From positions 17,950,959 to 18,014,958 of the forward strand of contig NC_079207.1 of the NCBI RefSeq assembly GCF_026745355.1: a DNA stretch of 64,000 bases, in the 5' to 3' direction. Positions 22,334 through 34,259 of the stretch are shown here, piece after piece. How positions within the stretch are numbered: the stretch's first letter is position 1; the number at the start of each line of letters is the position of its first letter. The notes beneath the pieces are model-generated. The model was not told the origin of the DNA. It searched no databases and worked only from the letters and a program-made list of their open reading frames with translations. Source of the DNA: Beta vulgaris subsp. vulgaris (lineage: Eukaryota; Streptophyta; Magnoliopsida; Caryophyllales; Amaranthaceae). Made by a program: the position numbers and the translations under genes.

Positions 22334-23738
22334 CTATCCATTTAGAGGTATGAGACCCTCCTCTCCCTGTTTCCTGCCTTCTGGTCTTGGGGTCACTACT
22401 GCTGACTTCTCACTTGCCTTCGCCTGAGCTGTCTCATTACCCTTATTGCTTGGATCCTCAGCATTCACTATAGTACCCTGAATAGGCATTGTGGCAGAAG
22501 GCAATATCTCAGTGTCATTACCATGTACAAGTCTTGCCTGCACCTGCTCCTGTACTGGAACTAGCCCAACACCCTGCACCACCTTTGCTGGTCCCTCTGT
22601 CACCCTGGATTTAGGCACCCAAATCTACTTAGGCTTAATTTTCTTCATAGCCAATTCATATTTCTTCTGTCTACACATCTCCACTGTGTGTGACCAATCC
22701 CTCCACAATCTCCACAAATGATCGGTTTACACTCATAAACCACCTTCTACTTCAAGACTAGCCCCTTCTCATTCACAAACTTAACCTCACGAAGGAAACA
22801 CTGCCCCATATTCACTTCCACCATTACTCTTGCATACTCAATACACTCCTTTTGTGTCGTAGCACGATCTATCCTGATAGGTTTTCCTATTAAACTCGCA
22901 ATCTTATTTAACGCTACATGTCCCCAATATTTCAGTGCCAATCCAGGAATTCTAACCCATGTAGGAACGACCTTCAACTCCTCCTTCAATAGATCCAAAT
23001 CAGGTGACCAATTCTTCATGATAACAGGTTTATTATCATATAGAATTGGCCCAACATCTATAGCACGTTGCTTCCCCTCCAAACTCCTGAATCGTACCAC
23101 AAACAAGCCATTTACCCCCATTGCAACTCTATCTACTCCAAATTCACCCCACATACGCCTAACAAATCCATTAATAATACGAGCAGGAGGTTTAATCCCA
23201 AGGATATAGCAAACAATCGCTGAATTCCAGAATTCAATTTCACCCTTGACATCCTCCTCTGAAATCACTATACTAGGTATAGTTTCATTATTTTCAATAT
23301 TAACCTCAGAATCATGATTCTCATTGTTACATACTTCTAGATCGATACCTTCTTCATTGTTACATGCTTTCATAAAGGCTATGTCGCTAGGGTATATTAC
23401 ATGTATGACTCGCCAACTGCTGCATAGGATGTGGAGAGGGATTCACTACATTGCCTGACGCAGGATGCACTGGAGTCCTCATCGATGCCCACCCAACTAG
23501 CCACTTGACTACGCGTCGCCTCAAAATTTGCTCGATCCAGCATTGAAGCATGATTATCCACCGACGCTACTGAGTCATCATCCTTCTCCTCCTCCAAGGT
23601 CCAGCTTAAAGCCACATTCTCTGCAATTTCATTAATATTCTTCATCTTCCTAGCATCCCCTGTTTGTGGTTTCTTAGCCACCTTGTTTTGTTGCTTAGCC
23701 TTCTGTCCACCATTTTCTTTCTTCGAACCTCTAGCCAT
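22334..23738 (-). pseudogene. LINE ORF1 remnant (DUF4283 and CCHC knuckle)
   Basis: A likely start at 23738 gives MARGSKKENGGQK, a basic N-terminus, followed by an acidic stretch. A stop and frameshift near 23397-23373 break the frame. The segment 23373-22747 carries the DUF4283 RNA-binding-like domain (FWNSAIVCYILGIKPPARII, then MWGEFGVDRVAM, then WVRIPGLALKYW). A zinc knuckle CKPIICGDCGGIGHTQWRC follows at ~22735-22680, in frame after a stop. The segment 22618-22334 is a low-complexity linker. This is the standard plant L1 ORF1 layout. Confidence 0.88.
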
Positions 23739-23815
23739 GTTCCAGCAGGTGCTGAGGTTCAATGTACCGACAAACAGTGGAGAAATACATTGCAAAATTT
23801 AATTCTAGAGAGAAG

Positions 23816-25024
23816 TGTCTTATTTTATAAACTGCTTTTTTCTAATATATGGAATATTATTACAGGCCGAATAAACTAGTAGTAACTTAGTCTGCACTTC
23901 TTATCTAGATTTGGACACATATATTGATATATAGATGACAATGTACAATCAAGTATAGAGTTTGTCTTGTAAGAGACCATCTACTTTTAAAGTAAAATTA
24001 GACAATGGTAAACCCAATATTAAAAAGAGAATTTACTCAATAGTGACTAAGTTAATTTTTCTCTTTTAATAATTTAATGACTAGTTTAATCCATTTAGTG
24101 ATTAGATCTAATTTTATATTAAAATTAGACATCTCTTTTAATAATTTTTGTCAAATATAAATTTAAATACAAATCTAAACATATCACACATCATAACTAA
24201 CACGTCACCTTTCTTTAATGCATGTAGGTAACTTGGTATATAGATAGTTTATAGTAGAAAGGTGGAAGATATTAGATGGAAATTTGAAAATTAAAATGAA
24301 ATTTGTTGAAATTCCTTTTCCACAAGTAACAACGAATAGACATGTTAAGGCCCCTTCGGTATTACTGTAGTTTTTAGTTTTTCAGTTTTTTAATTTTTAA
24401 AGTCATATGATATATGTCTTATAATGAATAAAAAATTAGTTAGATTTATTGGAAACATGATGATTTTTGAAACTGAAAACGATAACGAACAAGCCCTTAA
24501 TTGTTACATGTATTGTGAGTTTTAGTTGTGACTATTGGCCCACTCCATATATAGCTGCTTACTTGCCAGAATGCCAAAGGGTAAACAAATAAAGATTAGG
24601 CACTACTACAAACATTTGTATTGTACACAAGCTACATGTGCTGTTGCGCAATGCGTTACAGCCAACTAAGGCTGGCTAAAGTTTGCAAGTTTTGTTAATT
24701 TGTTCGTCCTCTCTTCTGTCTGCTGGTTTATATTACGTTTACAAACAATGGAATTACAGTTCGTAATTGTATAAAGTATAGTAGTTAGTACTATCCAAGT
24801 ATAAAGTCTAGTTACTGCTATTAAAATGTTTAACGGAGAACAAGTAAAGAAAGTGGTCCCATCTTCAACAACTCCCTTATTGTCCCTCTAATAGAAAACC
24901 GAACAAATCTATATATCTATCTATCTATATAAACCAATGCAAACAAACGATATGATTACATATGTATCCTTCCCTCTTCCCAAACAAATAATACAAAGTA
25001 ATCAACAAAAAATTATGTGTAAAG
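23816..25024. other. Intergenic DNA; possible small hAT-like MITE
   Basis: No gene recognised. At 24350-24498 a ~150-bp unit begins AAGGCCCCTTCGG and ends GAACAAGCCCTT, resembling the reverse-complement termini of small hAT MITEs; the match is partial. A short (CTAT)n lies near 24910-24930. Confidence 0.35.
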
Positions 25025-25112
25025 ACTCGGACACGCAACCTCCAATTTAAAATTCGAAAAAACCAGCAACAAGTATGCTACGCCTTCACTTTTTGGTTTT
25101 TATGGGGAAACA
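25025..25112 (-). mobile_element. Weak tRNA/SINE-like fragment
   Basis: On the minus strand a box B-like GGTTGCGTGTCCGAGTCTTT lies ~40 nt after a GTAGCATACTTG segment. Box A is poor; listed as a candidate only. Confidence 0.3.
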
Positions 25113-25463
25113 TTTATATATAACTTACATCTAAGAAAAACATTTAAAGATATAATTACTTAAATCCCGTAATACTTGATTACTTTCTCACATTCTTTGA
25201 GGAGACCCATCATTTACATCGAATTATCTCAAGAGTTATGACCCACATACTTGGTAGCTCATGTGGCCTGCCAACATTGCTTGAGCAAAAGTGCAATAAT
25301 GCTACTACTAATAGTCCCTCCTTCATTTGCTTGCTCCATACCTAAGATCCAAACCAACCATCTAATACACACTTGGGTGACTCATCAATTCCATCATTCT
25401 CATAGAAGTAAGAAGTGTAATGAGTACTCTTCCCTTCATAGAAGGCAATGATATATTATTCAG

Positions 25464-26112
25464 TTTTTTCACTAGGTACCCCTGTACTTTATCAAAATTC
25501 ATGGGGTACCCTTGTACTTTAACAAAATTCATGGGGGACCCCTAATTTTAAGAAAATGCACCACTTACCCTTATTATTTTCACAAAATGCATAAAATACC
25601 CTTAATGACTAACGGTGTTAAGTTTTCATTAGTCATTAGGGTTAATTAATCCCTTTAACCCCTCTAATCCTAATTAACTCACTAACCCTAACTTCTAACC
25701 TTATCCTAACCCTAGCCCTAATCCCCTACCTTCAAACCCTAACCCCACCAACACCCAACCACTACCACCTCCCCTCCCCCACCCCCACCCCGTTGCCCCG
25801 CAACAGACCCTCTCCCACCACCCTAGCAGCCCCACCCTCCCCTTTCTTTCTTAATAATCAAAATCCCCACTTTTTCTCTCCTCTCTCCTCTCTCCTCTCT
25901 CCAGAAGCTCAACAATGGCGTCACTCCTCTTCCTCTTCATCCTGCACGTAATCCAGCATAATAGCGTCATCAGATGCGTGAAACCATGCGAACCAGCGAA
26001 TTCTCCGTCGCGAATCAGCGAGTTCACTATTTGTTTTGCTCCGGGGTGAATATGAGATTTTGCTTGGAAAGAAATTTGAAAATTATAATCTTGGAAAGAA
26101 ATATGAAAATAC
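25464..26112. mobile_element. Truncated foldback element with CCCTAA-rich arm
   Basis: It begins TTTTTTCACTAGGTACCCC. The order then is: ACCCC...TTCATGGGG repeats, an AATGACTAACGGTGTTA block, and a CCCTAA/CCTAACC-rich arm at 25660-25760. The same order occurs at 58443-59380, where a mirrored right arm is present. The right arm is missing here; the element is cut at the CACTA terminus at 26113. Confidence 0.65.
25915..26049 (+). CDS. Gene-start-like fragment (44 aa), probably captured exon
   Basis: A CT-rich leader (25860-25905) precedes ATG and 44 codons: a hydrophobic signal-peptide-like start (MASLLFLFILHVIQ) and a Cys-containing segment (CVKPCEPANSPSRISEF). It runs into CCGGGGTGAATATG, which could be a splice donor (CCGG|GTGAAT) rather than a genuine stop. 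No downstream exon is visible before the CACTA terminus. I do not recognise the parent gene. It looks like the first exon of a secreted-protein gene carried inside the foldback element; expression is doubtful. Confidence 0.3.
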   Translation: MASLLFLFILHVIQHNSVIRCVKPCEPANSPSRISEFTICFAPG

Positions 26113-27558
26113 CACTAGTAGAATAAATGATTATTGCTGCGGTTTTACCCATACGCAACAATATATCACATAAGAAGAAAAAGGAAGAATATAAAATAAC
26201 CACATTGCTGCGGTATTGGCAAAAAACCGCAGCAATATAGTATGACCAGGAAATTTTCTGAAAAAACTTGACTATTTGACCAGACATATTGCTGGGATTT
26301 ATGTCAAAAATCGCAGCAATATATTAAAATAGTATTAAAAAATTATATTTTAATATATTGTTGCAGTTCTTGCCAGAAACCTCAGCAATATCATTAAAAA
26401 AATAAAAGAAAGGTATAAAACATATATGTCATCAGTTAGGGTTTCTTTCTCCTCACTTTTATCCCTCACAAGCCATTACTCTCAATCTCTCTCTTCCTCT
26501 ACCTCCTCTCAACCTCTCTCTCCCTCTACAACGCCGTTATCTTTCCTTTATAGTCTACAACATTCTCTTCCTCTACCGTCGTTCTCTCTTCCTCTACAAC
26601 ATCTCTCTTCCTCTACCGTCGTTCTCTCTTCGTCGACCGTAGTTATTTGTCGGCTTCTCTCTTCCTCGGCCGCAAGTCATTCGTACGCTCCTTCCTCGAT
26701 CGCAAGTCGTCGTCGGCCGTTTGCAGAAGCCGCCTCCGACGAGTTTCTTTCTCGTTGTTTCGTTAATTTCTTATATCCAAAAGTTTCACCCTTTAATATA
26801 CTTATATACATCTTCCCCTTTAAATAAATCACATCACACTAAAAAAAACTGAATTTTTCAAGAAACTTACATACTTGTATTCATGAATGTAGTTTCGAAT
26901 ATTAATTACTGGGTTTTGGGATTCTGATTTTATCTTTTGGCTGCTTAGATATAAGAGAAAATAATTCTTCATGTTTTATGTAATTTGGATCTACCTTCAG
27001 TGAATTGAACTTCATTTGAGAGGAATTTGTTCAGTTAGTTTTATACTATATTTAACCATTCAAGTGTTAAACATTGCGCTTTTTTCTAACTTCATTAGGT
27101 TAGTAGGTTTTTAGTATATTGCATTTTCGATTTAGATCTATTATGTATTTTTTAATTTCTTCATTTTTTATTTTAATTTTTGATTTAGATCTAACAATAG
27201 TATTTTTTATTTTCTTCATTTTTTATGCTGTTATGTTTTCTCTAAGTAGTATTTTTGCTGGTTGATATGATCTAATGTTTTAGTTATCTTAAATTTTTAT
27301 TGTAGTACTTTTAACATTGAAGATTTTAATTTTTTTAAAAAAATTTTGTTTTTGAAAAAGTGCACCTATTGCTGCGGGTTTGGCCCAAAATTGCAGCAAG
27401 ATGTGCACTTTTTTAATATTAAAAAAATACATATTGTCGCGATTTATGCTAAGAACCGCAGCAATATGTTGATATATTACTGCGGTTAAGAACCGCAACA
27501 ATATATTAATTACATATTGCTGCCCCCTTAATTGTTGCACGGTCAAAACCGCCGCAAT
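26113..27558. mobile_element. CACTA-like element with GCTGCGG subterminal repeats
   Basis: The left end CACTAGTAGAA is followed by many subterminal copies, in both orientations, of ATTGCTGCGGTTTT / AAAACCGCAGCAAT, at 26130-26400 and again at 27365-27555. Such arrays are typical of En/Spm (CACTA) elements. The right CACTA terminus is not seen; the next element starts at 27559. No transposase. Confidence 0.65.
26426..26827 (+). other. CT-rich gene-leader-like insert inside the CACTA-like element
   Basis: Long pyrimidine-rich stretch with TCTCTTCCTCTAC repeats and an ORF of 133 Ser-rich residues. It is followed by T-rich, intron-like DNA (26880-27350). It resembles a captured promoter/5' UTR/first-exon fragment. 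The Ser-rich ORF is probably a by-product of the CT repeats. Confidence 0.35.
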
Positions 27559-27589
27559 CACTACAACAAAACTTACATATAGAGGCAAT

Positions 27590-28078
27590 CATAATTTGCA
27601 TCTAAATGTATGTTTGTTGCCTCTAAAGGTCTTTAGAAGCAATTTTCTCGCCGCCTCTTATAACTCTGTCGCTAATTGTAGGTTGCCCCTAATGCAGCCT
27701 TTTGGAGGCAAACAAGTTGTGGTGCTGCTAAAGACACTTACGTTTAGAGACCACCATATGTCTGTCGCTAATTATTGGTTGCTCCTAATGCCACCTTTTT
27801 TAGGCAAACAAGTTAGGGTGCCGCCAAAGACTCTTATGTTTAGAGGCAACCATATGTTTGTCACTAATTATTCGTTGCCCCCTAATGACACCTATTAGAG
27901 GCAGACAAATTTTGGTGCCGCTAAAGACACTTATGTTTAGAGGCAACCATATGCCTGTCGCTAACTATAGGTTGCCCTTGATGCACCTTTTTGAGGCATA
28001 CATGTTTTATTGTTGATAAAGCCATGTATTTTTAGAGGCAGCCATAAATCTATCGCGAATTGTAAGTTGCTTCTAATG
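27590..28078 (+). repeat. Left subterminal TTTAGAGGCAAC repeats
   Basis: A ~120-bp composite unit (GTTGCCCCTAATGCA...TTTTGGAGGCAAACAAGTT...GACACTTATGTTTAGAGGCAACCATATG) is repeated about four times with divergence. Confidence 0.75.
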
Positions 28079-28080
28079 AA

Positions 28081-28240
28081 CTAGTAGAACTAAACCCATG
28101 TGCTACGCTTCTAAGGGGGTTATATGATGCGCTTTTGAAGTGCAACATATAAGACCGGAGCATATCTTAGCATAAAAGTGCCACTTATATGCTACACTTC
28201 TGGGAAGAAGCGCAGAATATTATCATCACTGACATTTGTA
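28081..28240 (+). mobile_element. Third CACTA-like terminus (solo end)
   Basis: CTAGTAGAACTAAACC followed by subterminal repeats of TGCTACGCTTCT / AAGAAGCGCAG in both orientations. The first two bases of CACTA are mutated (AACTAG). No partner end seen. Confidence 0.45.
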
Positions 28241-29231
28241 TTCACTAACACAAATGAGTTTGATAACCAAATTGAAGTAATAAACTTAAAAAAAAGATAT
28301 AATTAACACATTTATATAAACTATATTTTTATTAATGATTTCTAAATCATTAAACATACATACAATTAATAAAACCACAAAAAAATACATAATAACTAAA
28401 AACTACAAGACTACAACTAAGGAAAGTTCATCAAATTACAAAATTAATAAAAGGGAAAAAAAACAGCATCATTTACATAATCTTCATGCCACATCTTCAT
28501 CACCCAAAATTTCAAAACAGATCCTGAAAACACCAAAACAAAATAACCAAGAATTAAAGATATTAAAAGACATTGTTTAATTAATAGAATCAAGAGTCCA
28601 ATTGAAAACTAAAAAATCAAAAAATAAAACCCAAAAAGAAAAAAAAAGTGATAAAAAGAAAAGAATAATCATACAGCCTCAATCCAATACTGAAATGCCA
28701 ACTCCTGCGCTTTAAATATAACCCTTTGCCCACCTGTATTAAACCATAAAAAATGCAAATGAAAAATAGGAAATTTTGCTAAGGAAATGAAAACAAACAA
28801 ACAAAGAACATCATCTCAAAAGACAAATAAGAACACAGTTGCAGTTGGGAAAAAGAAAGGAGGAGAAGAAGAAAACCTTGGAAACAATTAAGCTAATTCT
28901 GTTCCAACGAGAAGCAGGAGTTTCAGACAAATAAATGAGAATTAGAGTCTGACTCAAGACTTTTGTAACTAACAATGAACAAGTAACAGAAAACATTAAT
29001 ACCAGAAATGACAAAATAAATCGAGCAAATTCATCAAAAATTCGACCCAAATTCATCAAAAAACTCTAGTATAACTTTTCTGGATCAAAAATTCGAACCA
29101 AATTCATCAAGAAATCAACTTCCAAAATACTAAAATGCATAAGAAATTGAACGAAAATCAAAACAAAAGGTAGGAATGAAGATGCACGGAAAATTTAAAC
29201 CAACAAACCCAGAATTGAACAAAATTCACCA

Positions 29232-29729
29232 AACTTCGACCAAAACTTAATCCAAATTCGACCAATATCACCTAAATTCAACCAAATTTACAAAATCTTA
29301 CACAATAAAACCCTGAAAATCGAGAAAAAAACCATAAAATAATTAATTCAAACCCTAAACACCCCAAAAACCACTTAATCGAACCCAGATATCCCCCATT
29401 AACTCGAACAAATCATTCCAAAAAAAAATTCGAGTCTCCCAGAAATTGAACCTACAATCAAAAAATATGAGAATAACAAAAACTTCGACCAAAACTTAAT
29501 CCAAATTCGACCAATATCACCTAAATTCAACCAAATTTACAAAATCTTACACAAAAAAACCCTGAAAATCGAGAAAAAAAATCATAAAATAATTAACTCA
29601 AACCCTAAACACCCCCAAAAACCACTTAATCGAACCCAGATATCCCCCATTAACTCGAACAAATCATTCCGAAAAAAAAAATTGAATCTCCCAAAAATTG
29701 AACCTACAATCAAAAAATATGAGAATAAC
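29232..29729 (-). repeat. Tandem duplication, ~250-bp unit
   Basis: AACTTCGACCAAAACTTAAT at 29232 recurs at 29481, and the following ~220 bp are nearly identical. Read on the minus strand the unit resembles plant intron or leader DNA (TAGGGTTTGAGTT, GATTTTCAGGG). Confidence 0.9.
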
Positions 29730-29739
29730 AAAAACGAAC

Positions 29740-29990
29740 CCAATTAAACCCCCAAAAAAATCATAGATTCGAACTGTAAAAACATCGAAAAAGGGAGGAA
29801 GGGTGGTGGTGGCGGCCGAATTCCGGCAAGGACAGACAAAGGAAGGAAGGAGCAGCACAATGGAAAGAGCAGTGGCTTAACATAGAGAAATAGGATTTTT
29901 TAGGTTTGGAGGAGAGATTGGAGAAGGTAATAGGGTAGCAGAGATCTAACGGTTCAGTTTGTTTTATGACATGTATCAACGGTTAATATT
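29740..29990 (-). other. CT-rich, gene-leader-like segment
   Basis: On the minus strand, pyrimidine-rich sequence (CTCTTTCCATTGTGCTGC, CTTCCTTCCTTTGTC) leads into the duplicated T-rich unit, like a 5' UTR followed by an intron. No coding exon recognised; possibly a captured fragment. Confidence 0.3.
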
Positions 29991-31079
29991 CATGATCCGT
30001 GTGCTTTGTGTTATTTTCTTGTGTGCCCTTGATTATGATGATCTAACGGTTTAGATTTTGCCCATTAGATGATTTTGGATTTTGCCTTAAGAAAACAAAT
30101 AATCCTACCAAATTATTATTCATAACAACTAATCTCCATGTTTCACATCCTAAACCCCAAATCTCATACCTTATAACCCCATTTTTCAAATAATAATATA
30201 ATTATTTATAGTAGTAATCTCATATCCACTAATTGATCGTATATTCGTAGTTAATATATAATACTCATTATTATTATCGTTAGTTATGCTATTAGAACAT
30301 ATTAAGAGTCTATACTCATTAATAATCAATCGTGTATTAGTTAGAATAATTCCAATATTATTATATCGTAATACTAAAGTATTTAAGTCTACTGATAAAA
30401 TAGTTTTTTATAGTCACTATATACAAAGTTAAGACATATAGCTCAAGTAGATGTTTTTTGTTTCAAAATGCATTTCTTATAAAGACGATTAACTCAAATA
30501 TTGTATTGTTATCTTAATTAGCCTATCAACTACCATTGACACATTCGTTTAGTATAATATGTAATTTGAATCATTCAAGTAGATTTCTTTGTTTATGAAA
30601 CGCATTACACTCGAGGACGATTATCATAATGATTACCCACTTACATTGACTAATCTATACACTAATCCATTTGTATTACTTTGTGTTTATACTAATGTAT
30701 ACTAGCTAGAAATGTAATACATTGATCTATACACTATCTATACATTGACATATAGTCGAAATGCAATACATTAATCTATGTACTAATTTAGTTTAGCCTA
30801 GTGATTACCCCTACATTGGCTTCCGTCACGTTATACTCGTATTAGCTTGTGTTGATCGACTTTAATCATCATTATCACCAATTATGATCACATTATACTC
30901 GTATTATTTTTTGGTCAATGATATGAGATTTAAGAAATGATAATGTTTATGGACAAGGGAATAACCGAGTAACTATCGTTGTGCAACTTATGAATCTGGC
31001 CTCGTTGTAATCACTTAGGCCTCACATAACCGTCGTTGTAAACACATGAATGTATGATTGTCATTTGTTATAGTATTAT
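29991..31079. other. AT-rich DNA inside the CACTA-like block
   Basis: No gene. Loose repeats of TACATTGATCTATACACTA near 30640-30790 only. Confidence 0.4.
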
Positions 31080-31275
31080 CAATGGACATATCATTTCCAC
31101 ACATCATCTTCCATCACAGCCGTTCATCATCATCATAATCAGTCAATCACAATCTATCATCAAACACTCATCTTCAATTATCATCAAAATCGCCGCATCA
31201 TCATCAATCAACATCACAATCACCTTCGATCATCAGCATCATCATTAGAACCGCCATCACCGCATCATCATAATC
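31080..31275 (+). repeat. (ATC)n-rich low-complexity stretch
   Basis: CATCATCATC, AATCATCAT and similar units; the Ile/Ser/His-rich ORF across it is repeat-driven. Confidence 0.8.
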
Positions 31276-31323
31276 ATCCTTATCATTGGTAAAAGTCATT
31301 TTTGGCCCATTTTAACTAGGAAT

Positions 31324-31755
31324 TGTTAGCCAATTTCCATTTGCATTATTTGTGTAAATGCAGTGGATGTTCTCCATATTATTTAAGTCATTTCTCATAT
31401 TAATGAATATGTATTCTAAAAGGGTACGATTTCGAGAGCATAGAGCGTGCCACATATGAATGTAATTACATTTATTTTTTTATTTATTTAACCCTAATTT
31501 ATTTATATCATTAATTTTATTTTATTCTTATGTTTTTTCCAATCTTATTTATTTTATGCTAATTTAATTGTACTATTAGTTTTTTTTTCAATCCTATTTT
31601 ATCTCTATGAATCATATTGATAAACAATAATAAATAAATAAAAGTAATAGAACATATACCAAAGGGTATTCTTGTAATTAGGTTGTACTTATATCTCATA
31701 TGTATATACAGTGTCTAGGATCCCTAATCAGGGAGGCCGTCACATTATTTTCACA
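31324..31755 (+). mobile_element. Copia 5' LTR (start tentative)
   Basis: It ends ...ATTATTTTCACA directly before TGGTATCAAGAGC (31756), the copia primer-binding site for initiator tRNA-Met. TATCTCATATGTATATAC near 31691 fits an LTR core promoter. The start at TGTTAGCC (31324) is a guess from the TG rule. Confidence 0.6.
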
Positions 31756-32523
31756 TGGTATCAAGAGCTTAGCGTTCCTGGAATCCTAATTTTTTTTCCC
31801 TTTTACATTGATTTTTTTTCAATATTATCTTCCACTTATTAATTAAATTGAAAACAATTAATCTCCTGTCATTGTTTTGCTTCCACTGTTGATTAATTAA
31901 TTTTTTTTAGTATCATTGTTTTTAGGCACTCATCGTGCTTGATTACACTGTTGTTTGATTAATTTTCTGGTATCATTGATTACGTCATCTCGTAATCCTT
32001 TGCTGCTGCGTATGACTACTTCTCCATTGAATACTGCCACGATGGCTCCCTCGACATCTATTTTGATGTCCGTTCCCGCTTCTTCCTCGGTGGCACAATC
32101 AGTCGGCGTACATGGCAGCACGAGTTCTGAAATTTAATTTGGCCCAGCTCCCACGAGTCCATTCCCCAAGTTACTCAATCTTCTTCTCCTTTATTGAGTG
32201 TTACACGGTCCTCATCCAATGTTGATGCCCTATCTCCTTCAAGTGGTCCATCTTCTTTGCATTTGTCTCCTCCTATGCAAACTCGTGCCAAACATGGTAT
32301 TATTAAACCCAAACATTATTCTGACAATGTTTCTCTCAGTGCAACTAATTTTACTCCTAATGATCCTACTAGTTTTAAGAAAGCTTCACAGGATCGTGAA
32401 TGGCAATGTGCTATGTCCGAAGAGTTCAATGCTCTCATTACTAATAATACTTGGGATTTGGTACCATTAAACTCTAATTTAATCAATATGTTTAATCATT
32501 TTAGTATTGTACATTGGTATTAA
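31756..32523 (+). pseudogene. Internally deleted Ty1/copia
   Basis: The primer-binding site TGGTATCAAGAGC is followed by a short gag-like start (MTTSPLNTATMAPS, 32011). It then jumps to the segment just before copia RT: PPMQTRAKHGIIKPKHYSDN, then PTSFKKASQDREWQCAMSEEF and NNTWDLVP (32260-32470). The rest of gag, protease, integrase and most of RT are missing, and no 3' LTR follows. Confidence 0.85.
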
Positions 32524-34255
32524 AATAATTGTAAAACCATTCGAATACTATAATATAAGTTCACTTAAATAAATATAATTATACCATTACTTAATTGATT
32601 AATAGACAAATGATAGTTGTATAAGTAACGCTTTAAGTAAAAGTAATTAAATAGAAACTCAATTCATAACTCTAATTAAATAGTAATAATAATAATAATA
32701 GTTATATTATGCTAATTACTAAATGAAGTTATATTTAAATACTAATCATAATAATTTCAATAAAAATAACAAAAATTCAAATTATAATAGAATAATTGAC
32801 TAATTATTAAAGTTACTAAGTTATTAAACCAAATGAATATAAGATTGTCAATCATGTGCTAGGTCATCAATCCATGTACTAGGTCATTCTTTTTCCTATT
32901 GGTCAAAGAATAATATCATGGACCATGAATTAGAACCCTTCAATTTGAGAAAGATTAAAATCTAACCATCAATTATAGATATTTCCCTAATCTTTCTTCC
33001 ATCTATCTTCTCTAAAACCCTAATCCCCATCTCATCTGTGATCCGCCTACCTCTTCATCTTTCTCACATTCTCTCTCCTCATCCTACCATCCCCTCAACC
33101 ACTCCTTCCTTGCCGCACTCTCAACTACCCCACTCCGTCGCTCGTCGAAGACTGCACCATCCGTTCACACTCCGTCGCTCGTCGATGACACTCATCGTCG
33201 CTCGACGCTGGTCGCTCGTTTTCAACCTCCCCGCCACACTCACTCCTCTATTGCCACTCTCAACCTCCCCACCTCATAACTGCCATTTTCAACCTTATCT
33301 CTGTTTTTAATTTCTCAATATTCAACTTTTTTTACGGATAGTTTAAGTTTCTAGTTTGGTGTTATTTAATTTTTTTTTTTTGTAACTAAATCTCGATTGG
33401 TAAGTTGGATGAACTACAACAAGTTCCTCTGTTCCTGTACTGATTAATTCATTGTATGTCGCAGTGGAGACTTTTTGTTTTCTTTGGTTTATTTGGTTAG
33501 AATGGATTTATGGTGATTTTACCCAGTGTTTGAACTTTGAAGCATAATTGAGAAAGTAAACAAACGATATCTTGCTTTCAAGTTCTAATTGAAAATATTT
33601 AGTTGTTTGTTAAGAAGATAAAGCACATAATTTTTTGTCTTATTGCTGAAAGGCAAAGCCATATCAGAACACAGAAATTTAATTTCTTCCTTTAACAAGT
33701 TTCTGAATCCTTCAATGGATAAACTAATCTTATCTAGCTCTCTAATCTCTAACTAAATCAGTAATTAAAATACATATTGATAATTCAAAAAGACAGAAAC
33801 CCAATTACCATATCACCACATTTTGCGGACATACTTAAAACTTAGCATAATTACAGTCCATAATTTGACAAAAAAAGAGAGTTGTCATTTGAAATACCTT
33901 ATTGCACATAGACACATAGTCATCAAGAAATTATTGTACTAGGTATATTTTCATATACAGCAATAAAATTCAGAAACCCAATTAAAATACTAATTAAGAG
34001 TAATTATAATCCTTCATGATATAATAATCAACTGGTTAAGGCTCAGGATAAAGACAAATCAATCTTAGAAATCCAAATAATATCAACCCGCAACAATCGT
34101 CTATACAATAAGATTCGTCAATGTAAATGGGTGAATTTAACACTTTTTTTAACCTTACATTATTAAATTTTTAATAAAAAAAACAGTAGATTATTATTGG
34201 AATTTTAATATCCACAATACACTATTGTTTATTTCTGGAACTTGTGAGTGTGTTG
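32524..34255. other. AT-rich DNA; CT-rich patch at 33000-33310
   Basis: No gene supported. The CT-rich patch with GTCGCTCGTCG repeats is leader-like and followed by T-rich DNA, as in the other putative captured fragments. Confidence 0.35.
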
Positions 34256-34259
34256 CTAT

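Larger units (their letters stand above)
18070..23815 (-). mobile_element. L1-type LINE, interrupted by a second LINE
   Basis: Read on the minus strand in normal order: ORF1 (DUF4283 plus zinc knuckle), endonuclease, reverse transcriptase and part of the zf-RVT region. The element is split at 20517/22181 by a nested 5'-truncated LINE. Frameshifts and stops occur in both ORFs, so it is inactive. The 5' end (~23815) and 3' end (~18070) are approximate; no TSD identified. Confidence 0.85.

Noticed and set aside
22491..23209. Plus-strand ORFs opposite the LINE
   Set aside because: Antisense shadows of LINE ORF1.
24601..24660. CACTA terminus at CACTACTACAAAC
   Set aside because: No subterminal repeats nearby and no partner end.
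26426..26827. 133-aa Ser-rich protein
   Set aside because: Pyrimidine-repeat translation; no domain and no start context beyond the repeat.
31054..31248. Ile/Ser/His-rich ORF
   Set aside because: Made by the (ATC)n low-complexity tract.
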